DNA of 5,492 bases from positions 1 through 5,492 of the forward strand of contig JACCRW010000270.1 in assembly GCA_013813345.1 (NCBI GenBank), in the 5' to 3' direction. This DNA comes from Actinomycetota bacterium. Lineage in GTDB: Bacteria > Actinomycetota > Thermoleophilia > Gaiellales > Gaiellaceae. Shown here piece after piece: positions 1-5,492 of the stretch (within the stretch, counting starts at the first letter, position 1; each line of letters starts with the position of its first letter). A model generated the notes under the pieces. It was not told where the DNA came from. It was given only the letters and a program-made list of their open reading frames with translations, and ran no database searches. Made by a program: the position numbers and the translations under genes.

Positions 1-256
<256 letters not shown>

Positions 257-260
<4 letters not shown>

Positions 261-1432
261 CTGGACAGCCCGCGCTGGAACGGCGGCAGGAAGCCGGGCG
301 AGAAACGCACCTCGCCGAGCCAGGCTTCCAGCCGCTCCGCCTCCGACTCCACGGCGCGGACGGCATCCGCGCCGACGTCCTCGAGCAGGCGGAAGACGAG
401 CTCGCCGTCGCGCCGCTGCGACCAGCCGCCGACGACGCGTCCGTCCCACCACACGGTCGGGCCTGCGTTGCCGTTCGTATCGAAGAGGAGCGACGCATGC
501 GGGCCGAGATACCAGTCCCGCTCCTTCCAGCCCATCGTCGTCGGATCGAGGGTGGGGAGGAGCGCGGCCGCGGGCTCCGGAGCCGCGGTCGCCCGGAGGT
601 CGTCGGCGAGGACGTAGCCGGTGCGGCCGTCCAGCTCGACCTCGGTGTGCGGCACCGCGGCGAGCGCCGCGCGCGCCTCGCGGGCGGTCCAGCCCGTCCA
701 CCAGCGGATATCCGCCTCGGTGCCGGGGCCGAAGGCCGCGAGCCAGCGGCGCAGGAGCTCGGCCTGCGCCCGCTCCGGCTCGAGCGGGGCGATCTCGCCG
801 CCGAGCCAGGTCGCCGTCGGAACCCAGCGGTACTGGCCGCTGATCCAGGTGCCGCGCGGACGAGCCCGCACGAGCTTCCCCTCCATCGCCAGTTGCGGCA
901 GGAGCCGCGCGGCCACGCTCTGCGTCGCCTCGAATCTCGTCCCGGCGCCGATCCGAAGCCGCTTGGCGAGCATCGGGACTGAGGCCGCCACCTCGCTCGT
1001 CGTGGCGGGAGCCCGCTCGTGGAGCGCCTGGAGCGCTACCTTCGAGGCTCGCGCGAGCCAGGAGGCGGGCCGCGTCGAGATTCCGCTCGCGACGAGCATT
1101 CCCTCGAGCCGGCGGCGCTCGCGCGCGGCGATCGTCCGCGTGCAGGCGGCGAAGACGACCGGGACGAGCTCGCGCGGGACGGCGAAGAGCGTCCTCCGCA
1201 TCCCGTGCAGGCGAACGAGCGTGCGATCGTCGTAGAACGCGTGCTCGATCTCGGCAGGCCCGACTCCGGTGGTTCGCGCCGCGATCGAGAGAAAGACCGT
1301 GACGGCATCCGTCGAGTGGAGGACGACGAGCGAGCGGGCGACCTCGAGCGCGTCGCCTGCACGATCCTCCGGGCCGAGCCGGTGCCGGCGGACGAGCCGC
1401 GCTCTCCGCTCCTCCACGCTCACCCGCAGCAC
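257..1432 (-). CDS. Winged-helix DNA-binding domain protein (HTH_42 family, distantly related to YcaQ/AlkZ)
   Basis: This 391-residue protein resembles actinobacterial proteins annotated as winged helix DNA-binding domain-containing (HTH_42, formerly DUF1006). Recognisable family segments are VVLHSTDAVTVFLSIAAR (about 36-53), RLHGMRRTLFAVPREL (74-89), a mid-protein wing-like stretch LAMEGKLVRARPRGTWISGQ (181-200) and the C-terminal block LLPTLDPTTMGWKERDWYLG (291-310), ending in GFLPPFQR. Some relatives (E. coli YcaQ, Streptomyces AlkZ) are DNA glycosylases that unhook crosslinks through a Gln-based Q-x-Q/Q-x-D motif. Here the comparable early segment reads LHSTD (38-42), so glycosylase activity should not be assumed. 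The start chosen is GTG at 1432-1430. An in-frame stop lies at 1444-1442, so no longer start exists. AAGGGA ends only 3 nt before this GTG, so GTG codons 4 or 6 may be the true start. The gene is divergent from the SDR with 31 bp between starts. Function is unknown. Confidence 0.9.
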
Positions 1433-1463
1433 GTTTCCCTTCTACCAGTCTAGGATCGCGCCC
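1433..1463. promoter_or_regulatory. 31-bp divergent intergenic region with RBS and possible -10 for the SDR
   Basis: The whole space between two divergent start codons is 31 bases. On the + strand TAGGAT (1451-1456) can be read in two ways. It contains AGGA (1452-1455), a Shine-Dalgarno core 8 nt before ATG 1464. It also fits the actinobacterial -10 pattern TAnnnT, placed so that transcription would begin at or next to the ATG. No convincing -35 is seen 16-18 bp upstream. On the - strand AAGGGA (1441-1436) is the only SD-like element for the winged-helix gene. Any promoters must overlap each other or lie inside the opposite gene. Confidence 0.4.
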
Positions 1464-2300
1464 ATGGCACTCGAGATCGACCTCTCCGGCCGCGTCGCCC
1501 TCGTCACCGGCGGTTCGCGCGGGCTCGGCCGCGCCGACGCGCTCGCGCTCGCGCGGGCGGGCGCCGACGTCGTGATCGCGGACATCCAGGTCGAGTCCGA
1601 CGAGTCGAGCGAGACCGCCGAGCGCTACGGCCCGCTCGCGCAGGTCGCGAAGGCGCAGGGGATCGTCTACACCGAGGCGACGGCGAAGGAGATCCAGGAT
1701 CTGGGCCGGCGCGCCGCCGCGATCAAGTGCGATGTGACCGACCGCGACCAGGTAAAGGAGACCGTCGACCGTGTCGTGGACGAGTTCGGCTCCGTCGACA
1801 TCCTGATCAACAATGCCGGGACGCTCGATCACGCGGCGCAGTTCGCAGATCAGAGCCCCGAGCTCTGGGAACGCGACCTGCGCGTCAACCTCTCGGGCGG
1901 CTTCAACTGCGCCCAGGCGGTGTGGCCGCACATGAAGGAGCGAAAGTGGGGCCGGATCGTGAACATGGCCTCGGTGGCGGGCACCCTCGGCGGCTTCGGC
2001 CAGGCGAGCTACTCGACGACGAAGGCCGGGATCCTCGGCCTGACGCGCACGCTCGCGATGGAGGGCGGACGGCACGGGATTACCTGCAACGCGATCGTCC
2101 CCGGCGTGATCGGCACGGAGGCGTTCAACTTCGCGAACCCTGCGATGAACGAGCGGATCGTCAACCGGACCGTGCTCAAGCGCCCCGGTGAGCCGGAGGA
2201 CATCGCGAACGCGATCTGCTTCCTCTGCTCCGATCTTGCGAGCTACATCACCGGGATCGAGCTGAACGTCAGTGGTGGCGTCGAGCTTTTTGTCTTTTGA
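1464..2300 (+). CDS. SDR-family NAD(P)-dependent oxidoreductase
   Basis: A 278-residue classical short-chain dehydrogenase/reductase, a soluble Rossmann-fold enzyme interconverting alcohols and ketones (for example 3-hydroxyacyl to 3-oxoacyl). Visible features are the dinucleotide loop TGGSRGLG (15-22), Asp40 closing strand beta-2 (VVIAD), which favours NAD(H) over NADP(H), CDV (89-91), and NNAG (116-119). The catalytic tetrad is Asn142, Ser170, Tyr183 and Lys187 (YSTTK), followed by the NAIVPG segment (209-214) and a C-terminal SGGVELFVF. The segment between beta-2 and CDV (about 41-88) is some 20-25 residues longer than in the ordinary classical type and resembles the insertion seen in mycofactocin-associated SDRs; that link is inference. 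ATG 1464 is chosen because AGGA (1452-1455) lies 8 nt upstream and the Rossmann fold begins at residue 10. A longer in-frame reading back to 1269 would run antisense through the neighbouring gene. The substrate is not predictable. Confidence 0.96.
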   Translation: MALEIDLSGRVALVTGGSRGLGRADALALARAGADVVIADIQVESDESSETAERYGPLAQVAKAQGIVYTEATAKEIQDLGRRAAAIKCDVTDRDQVKETVDRVVDEFGSVDILINNAGTLDHAAQFADQSPELWERDLRVNLSGGFNCAQAVWPHMKERKWGRIVNMASVAGTLGGFGQASYSTTKAGILGLTRTLAMEGGRHGITCNAIVPGVIGTEAFNFANPAMNERIVNRTVLKRPGEPEDIANAICFLCSDLASYITGIELNVSGGVELFVF

Positions 2301-2301
2301 G

Positions 2302-2329
2302 GTGACAAACGCCACATATCGGGTATGCT
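2302..2329 (+). promoter_or_regulatory. Sigma-70-type promoter for a leaderless transcript
   Basis: GTGACA (2302-2307, 5 of 6 matches to TTGACA) and TATGCT (2324-2329, 4 of 6 to TATAAT and a full match to TAnnnT) are separated by 16 bp. They lie in an unusually AT-rich patch (about 2285-2326) of an otherwise very GC-rich window. The -10 ends 6 nt before ATG 2336, so the expected transcription start is at or next to the A of the ATG. No Shine-Dalgarno sequence is present there, which is consistent with leaderless initiation. This promoter would serve the small exported peptide and probably the dehydrogenase that begins 25 bp after it. Confidence 0.65.
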
Positions 2330-2335
2330 CGCGCC

Positions 2336-2512
2336 ATGCTCAAGCGGATCGTGTTGCTCGTCGTGGTGGGCAGCTTCCTGGCTGTGCCGCCCGCGATCGC
2401 CAAGAGCTCGTCGACGGTGAAGGCGCCGGCCGTGAAATCTGCGCCCGCACTGAAGGCCGCGCCCCATTCGGACGGGCAGTGCCCGTCCGACATGGACGCA
2501 GCCGCCCTCTAG
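2336..2512 (+). CDS. Small exported peptide with Sec signal peptide, function unknown
   Basis: A 58-codon gene from ATG 2336 to TAG 2510-2512. The product begins MLKRIVLLVV. It has a basic n-region (Lys3, Arg4), a hydrophobic core (about 5-17) and an A-x-A cleavage site at Ala20-Ile21-Ala22, predicting release of a 36-residue mature peptide starting KSSS. The mature part is rich in Lys, Ala and Pro, with an imperfect hexapeptide repeat (KAPAVK, then a related SAPALK, then AAP). A short tail holds the only cysteine (Cys49). There is no lipobox, so it is not a lipoprotein. Nearly all third codon positions are G or C, as in the neighbours, which argues for real coding. It has its own promoter and no SD. 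It lies 35 bp after the SDR and 25 bp before the acyl-CoA dehydrogenase. I do not recognise a family; a wall-associated peptide is possible from the Lys/Ala/Pro composition. Confidence 0.75.
   Translation: MLKRIVLLVVVGSFLAVPPAIAKSSSTVKAPAVKSAPALKAAPHSDGQCPSDMDAAAL
2464..2495 (+). repeat. Strong hairpin (inverted repeat) at the 3' end of the small peptide gene
   Basis: Arms TCGGACGGGC (2468-2477) and GCCCGTCCGA (2481-2490) are perfect reverse complements around the 3-nt loop AGT. The stem extends by four more pairs (CCAT 2464-2467 with ATGG 2492-2495) past a single bulged C at 2491, giving 14 pairs in all. It lies inside codons 43-54 of the small gene and ends 14 nt before the stop codon. No T-run follows, so it is not a standard intrinsic terminator. 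An RNA stability element, a pause or attenuation site, or a binding site for a dimeric protein are all possible. Confidence 0.7.
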
Positions 2513-2525
2513 CCACGACGGGCCT

Positions 2526-2530
2526 GAGGA
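2526..2530 (+). promoter_or_regulatory. Ribosome binding site for the second acyl-CoA dehydrogenase
   Basis: GAGGA lies 7 nt before GTG 2538. This fixes the GTG as the start, since no other start with comparable spacing precedes the conserved N-terminal helix (FELTPEQREL). Confidence 0.75.
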
Positions 2531-2537
2531 TCGCACA

Positions 2538-3716
2538 GTGACGTCCCAGGCGGGGCTCGTAGCCGGCGCCGGGATCTCGTTCGAGCTGACTCCCGAGCAG
2601 CGCGAGCTGCAGGCGCTTGCGCACGAGTTCGCCGAGCGGGAGCTGCGACCCATTGCGCGCGAATGGGACGAGCGGGAGGACTGTCCGCCGGAGCTGCTCG
2701 CGAAGGCGGCTGCGCTCGGACTGACCTCGCACGCGATTCCCGTCGAATACGGCGGCGGCGGAGTCTCGGCGGTCACCTCCTCGCTCGTGGCCGAGGAGCT
2801 CTCCTGGGGTTGCGCTGGGCTCTCGGCTCCGATCGGCGCGACGATGTTCCCCGTCCGGCCGCTTGTCAGGTTCGGCACCGAGTCGCAGAAGGAGCGCTGG
2901 CTGACGCGCCTCGCCTCCGAGGAGGGTTGCCTCGCGGCAATCGCGTTCACCGAACCAGGCGCCGGCTCGGACGTGGCCGGGATCCAGTCGACCGCCCGCC
3001 GGGAGGGCGACGAGTACGTGCTGAACGGGGAGAAGTGCTACGTCACGAACGGCGGGATCGCCGAGCTGACGATCGTCTTCGCGAAGGTGGAGGGAGCGAT
3101 CACCGCGTTCCTCGTCGAGGCAGGCGATCCGGGAGTCTCAGCCGGGCGCAAGGAGCCGAAGCTCGGCCTCCGTGCCTCGCACACCGGCTCGATCCTCTTC
3201 GACGAGGCTCGGCTCACAGCGGAGCGACTGCTCGGCGCCGAAGGCGAGGGCTTCGCGATCGCGATGGACTTCTTCATGCACTCGCGCCCGCAGGTGGCGG
3301 CCGAGGCACTCGGGATCGCCCGTGCGGCGTTCGAGTACGCGACGGACTATGCGAACGAGCGGCAGGCGTTCGGGAAGTCGCTGATCGCAAGGCAGGGCGT
3401 CTCCTTCAAGCTCGCCGACATGGCGATCCAGGTCGAGGCGTCGCGGCTCCTGATCTGGCGGGCGGCGGCGGCCCTCGACGCCCCAGCCAATCGGCAGAGT
3501 GAGGACGCCGGCCTGCTCGGCTCCTACGCCAAGGCGTTCGCCGCAGACGCGGCGATGAGCATCGCGACCGAGGCGGTCCAGGTGCTCGGCGGCGCCGGGA
3601 TCATGCGCGATCACCCGGTCGAGAAGTGGATGCGCGATGCGAAGGTGCTCCAGATCGTCGAGGGCACCTCGGAGATCCAGCGGCACGTGATCGTCCAGTA
3701 CCTCCGAGCTCGCTGA
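2538..3716 (+). CDS. Acyl-CoA dehydrogenase (complete)
   Basis: A 392-residue FAD-dependent acyl-CoA dehydrogenase of usual family length that introduces the trans-2,3 double bond into an acyl-CoA and reduces ETF. The N-terminal helical domain starts at FELTPEQREL (about 15-24) and includes the conserved PVEYGG (68-73). The middle beta domain carries the flavin/substrate motif AFTEPGAGSD (136-145) and YVTNGG (168-173). The C-terminal domain has Arg250, RQAFGK (275-280) and the second family signature, which fits fully at residues 348-367 (QVLGGAGIMRDHPVEKWMRD). Glu375 in VEGTSEIQR aligns with the catalytic base; Val374 replaces the aromatic residue found before it in the medium-chain enzyme and in the paralogue at 1-260. 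GTG 2538 is the start because GAGGA lies 7 nt upstream. It follows the small peptide gene by 25 bp and may share its transcript. Acyl substrate is unknown. Confidence 0.97.
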   Translation: MTSQAGLVAGAGISFELTPEQRELQALAHEFAERELRPIAREWDEREDCPPELLAKAAALGLTSHAIPVEYGGGGVSAVTSSLVAEELSWGCAGLSAPIGATMFPVRPLVRFGTESQKERWLTRLASEEGCLAAIAFTEPGAGSDVAGIQSTARREGDEYVLNGEKCYVTNGGIAELTIVFAKVEGAITAFLVEAGDPGVSAGRKEPKLGLRASHTGSILFDEARLTAERLLGAEGEGFAIAMDFFMHSRPQVAAEALGIARAAFEYATDYANERQAFGKSLIARQGVSFKLADMAIQVEASRLLIWRAAAALDAPANRQSEDAGLLGSYAKAFAADAAMSIATEAVQVLGGAGIMRDHPVEKWMRDAKVLQIVEGTSEIQRHVIVQYLRAR

Positions 3717-3749
3717 CCAAATCGTCACGAGCCGCCCGAGCGCCGCGGC

Positions 3750-3755
3750 TACACT
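3750..3755 (+). promoter_or_regulatory. Candidate -10 box for the VanW-like gene
   Basis: TACACT fits TAnnnT and ends 7 nt before TTG 3763, the same geometry as before the small peptide gene. It lies in the 46-bp gap after the acyl-CoA dehydrogenase stop. No good -35 is seen at the right distance; TCGTCA (3722-3727) is 22 bp away. No SD precedes the start. No hairpin with a T-run ends the upstream gene. Confidence 0.4.
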
Positions 3756-3762
3756 CGGCGAC

Positions 3763-5492
3763 TTGCGCGTCCATGCGACATCCGCCGGCGTGCGCACGTC
3801 TCGAGGGCGAACGGCGTACGTCGTTCTCCGCGCGCTCGTCGTCGCGGCGCTCGTCGTCGGCGTGCTCGGCGTGCTCGTCGGCGTCGTCTTCGCCGGCTCG
3901 CCGGCTCGGGTCGCGGAAGGCGTCACGATCGCCGGCGTAGAGGTAGGCGGGCTGACTGCCGCCGAGGCTCGCACGCTGCTCGAGGAGCGTGCCGAGCGGG
4001 TGGCGCGGGTCCCGGTCGTCTTCACCGTCGGGGAGCGGCGGTTTCCGATCAAGGCGACGGCCCTCGGCGTAGAGGCCGACTGGGCGGCTGCTGTGGCGAG
4101 CGCTCTCAGCGAGGGAAGCGGCTTCGCACCCGTCCGCGGCTACAAGCGGCTGCAAACCCGCTTCCTGGGTACCGAGATCGCCCCGCCCGTCGGGGCCTAT
4201 ACGGCTGCGCTCGACTACAAGCTCGGCCAGTTCGCGACGGCGATCGACCGCGGCCACGTCGAGGCGAGGCTCGTACGCCGCGGCCTCGCCGTCGCGGTCG
4301 TTCCGGGCCAGATCGGCAGGACGCTCGAGCGCGACGAGGCCGCCGATGTGATCGTGCGTGCGCTTGCGCAGCTCGGGCGCGCGCGACCCGTCCCGCTGCC
4401 GGTCTCGATCGATCCGATCGACGTGACCGCCGACGATCTCGCCCCCGCCGCTCGGCAGGCCCGGATCGCCTTCTCGGCGCCTGTGCGGCTCGTCTCCGAC
4501 GAGACGAGCTGGAAGCTTCCCCGCTGGCGGCTCGCCGAGCTGATCGCTCTTCCCAGCGGCTCTTCGCTGGAGCTCTCGATCGCGGGCGCGAAGGCCGACG
4601 CCTGGTTCGCGCGGTTGGGCAAGAACGTGGAGCAGCCACCGGTCGACGCAAGGTTCGTGACCTCGTCGGGCGCGATCAGCATCGTGCCGAGCAAGCCCGG
4701 ACTCGAGATCGACGTCCCGGCGACCGCCGAGTCGCTGCTCTCCGCCGCAGTCTCGCCGACGGCAAGGTCGGCGCAGCTCGCGCTAGTCACGAGCCAGCCC
4801 ACGCTGACCACAGCCGACGCGAAGGGGCTCGGGATCGTGCGCCGGCTCGGCACGTACACGACCCTGAACGCCGGCACGTACAACCGGATCACCAATCTCC
4901 GCCGCGCGATCGAGCTCCTGAGCGGCGCCCTGGTCGCTCCCGGCGGCACCTTCTCGTTCAACGGCCGCGTCGGCCCGCGCACGCTCGAGCGCGGCTTCCT
5001 GCCTGCGCCGGTGATCATCAGGGACGAGTACGAGGAGGCGGTCGGCGGCGGCGTCTCGCAGGTCGCGACAACGGTCTTCAACGCCGCGTGGGAGAGCGGG
5101 GTCGAGATCGCCGAGCGCAACCCCCATTCGCTCTACATCAGCCGCTATCAGCTCGGCCGCGACGCGACCGTCAACTATCCCGATCTCGATCTGAAGTTCG
5201 TTAACGACACGCCGAAGTGGATCCTCGTCGCGGCGAGCTGGGACGGCGGGGGCATCACGGTCTCGCTCTACGGCGGTGGCCCCGAGCGGCGGGTCGAGAG
5301 CGGCGAGGGGACGATGCGGATCACTGCTCCGGCCCGGATTCGGCGCAGCCCCGACCCAATGCTCGAGCGCGGCACGGAGATCGTGGAGGAGGAGGGATCG
5401 GAGGCGCGCGCCACGAGCGTCACGCGCACGGTCTACGGCGAGACGGGCGGCGTCCTCCGCGACGAGACCTGGAATACCTCCTACCGCGGCGA
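3763..5492 (+). CDS. VanW/YoaR-like membrane-anchored envelope protein (3' end outside window)
   Basis: At least 576 codons read without a stop to the window edge. From TTG 3763 the protein has a short basic cytoplasmic tail and one membrane helix (about 20-44, Val/Leu-rich). The motif VTIAGVEVGGLTAAEA (54-69) follows. Two YoaR-type putative peptidoglycan-binding domains (PG_binding_4) come next, at about 85-225 and 233-355. A VanW domain spans about 364-500, with PGGTFSFNGRVGPRT, GGGVSQVATTVFNAAW, RNPHSLYISRY and GRDATVNYPDLDLKF. The end (about 515-576) looks like the start of a G5 domain. The layout implies an anchored, extracytoplasmic wall-binding protein; the biochemical role of VanW domains is unsettled, and vancomycin resistance should not be inferred. 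No ATG starts this frame. TTG 3763 is chosen for its place after the TACACT box; GTG 3790, just before the membrane helix, is the alternative. Neither has a clear SD. Confidence 0.9.
   Translation, partial: MRVHATSAGVRTSRGRTAYVVLRALVVAALVVGVLGVLVGVVFAGSPARVAEGVTIAGVEVGGLTAAEARTLLEERAERVARVPVVFTVGERRFPIKATALGVEADWAAAVASALSEGSGFAPVRGYKRLQTRFLGTEIAPPVGAYTAALDYKLGQFATAIDRGHVEARLVRRGLAVAVVPGQIGRTLERDEAADVIVRALAQLGRARPVPLPVSIDPIDVTADDLAPAARQARIAFSAPVRLVSDETSWKLPRWRLAELIALPSGSSLELSIAGAKADAWFARLGKNVEQPPVDARFVTSSGAISIVPSKPGLEIDVPATAESLLSAAVSPTARSAQLALVTSQPTLTTADAKGLGIVRRLGTYTTLNAGTYNRITNLRRAIELLSGALVAPGGTFSFNGRVGPRTLERGFLPAPVIIRDEYEEAVGGGVSQVATTVFNAAWESGVEIAERNPHSLYISRYQLGRDATVNYPDLDLKFVNDTPKWILVAASWDGGGITVSLYGGGPERRVESGEGTMRITAPARIRRSPDPMLERGTEIVEEEGSEARATSVTRTVYGETGGVLRDETWNTSYRG

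Noticed and set aside
497..1453. Several + strand ORFs inside the winged-helix gene region
   Set aside because: They are Arg/Ala/Pro-rich antisense readings typical of GC-rich DNA, while the - strand frame has recognisable family motifs throughout.
1269..1463. In-frame N-terminal extension of the SDR upstream of ATG 1464
   Set aside because: It runs antisense through the start of the winged-helix gene, the translated sequence is Arg/Ser-rich without any domain, and the Rossmann fold with an SD-supported ATG begins at 1464.
2260..2298. Possible intrinsic terminator at the SDR end (T-rich run at about 2286-2298)
   Set aside because: The only upstream stem is GCT/AGC plus ACG/CGT broken by two mismatches with a 10-nt loop, too weak to call. 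The T-rich run is better seen as part of the AT-rich promoter region.
2272..2541. An 89-codon + ORF overlapping the SDR end and the small peptide gene
   Set aside because: It lacks an RBS and a plausible promoter, and the translation is an off-frame shadow of the signal-peptide gene.
3892..3907. Tandem 8-bp repeat GCCGGCTC x2
   Set aside because: A chance result of GC-rich codons just after the membrane helix; not in phase with codons and only two copies.
3138..4257. Long - strand ORFs (218 and 304 codons) across the dehydrogenase end and VanW start
   Set aside because: They are low-complexity antisense readings with no recognisable motif, overlapping two well-supported + strand genes.
4215..5120. 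A 301-codon - strand ORF opposite the VanW-like gene
   Set aside because: Its Ser/Ala/Arg-rich sequence shows no domain, and the + frame carries clear YoaR and VanW motifs.
3763..5492. Reading the VanW-like gene as a vancomycin-resistance determinant
   Set aside because: VanW domains are widespread in organisms without van clusters, and no vanHAX, vanRS or D-Ala-D-Lac ligase gene is in view.

Overview
The window is a very GC-rich stretch of bacterial chromosome with strong G/C preference at third codon positions. High GC, acyl-CoA dehydrogenase paralogues, a VanW/YoaR-type wall protein with tandem N-terminal domains, and starts lying 6-7 nt behind TAnnnT boxes all fit an actinomycete. A deep-branching lineage such as Thermoleophilia is possible, but that is a guess from protein style, not a demonstrated assignment.

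Layout. Bases 1-260 hold the C-terminal end of an acyl-CoA dehydrogenase (+). Bases 257-1432 (-) encode a winged-helix DNA-binding-domain protein of the HTH_42 family; its stop codon interlocks with the dehydrogenase stop in a shared CTAG. A 31-bp divergent gap leads to an SDR oxidoreductase (1464-2300, +). Next comes a 58-codon gene for a small exported peptide (2336-2512, +), which carries a strong hairpin near its end. A complete second acyl-CoA dehydrogenase follows (2538-3716, +). The last gene is a membrane-anchored VanW/YoaR-like envelope protein (3763 to beyond the window end, +) with an apparent non-ATG start.

How the genes may work together. Two acyl-CoA dehydrogenases and an SDR suggest acyl-CoA or alcohol/ketone catabolism in the cytoplasm. 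The substrate cannot be read from the sequence. The exported peptide and the VanW-like protein act outside the membrane and may be neighbours without a shared pathway. SDR, peptide and dehydrogenase are spaced 35 and 25 bp apart and could be co-transcribed, although a good promoter sits directly before the peptide gene.

Most noteworthy: (1) the small secreted-peptide gene with a textbook leaderless promoter; (2) the near-perfect 14-bp hairpin at its 3' end, whose distal arm could also pair next to the ribosome binding site of the downstream dehydrogenase; (3) the recurring TAnnnT-CG-rich-start arrangement before three genes. I see no mobile element, CRISPR array, tRNA, rRNA or clearly novel defence system. 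No gene-free stretch exceeds 300 bases; the longest is 46 bases.
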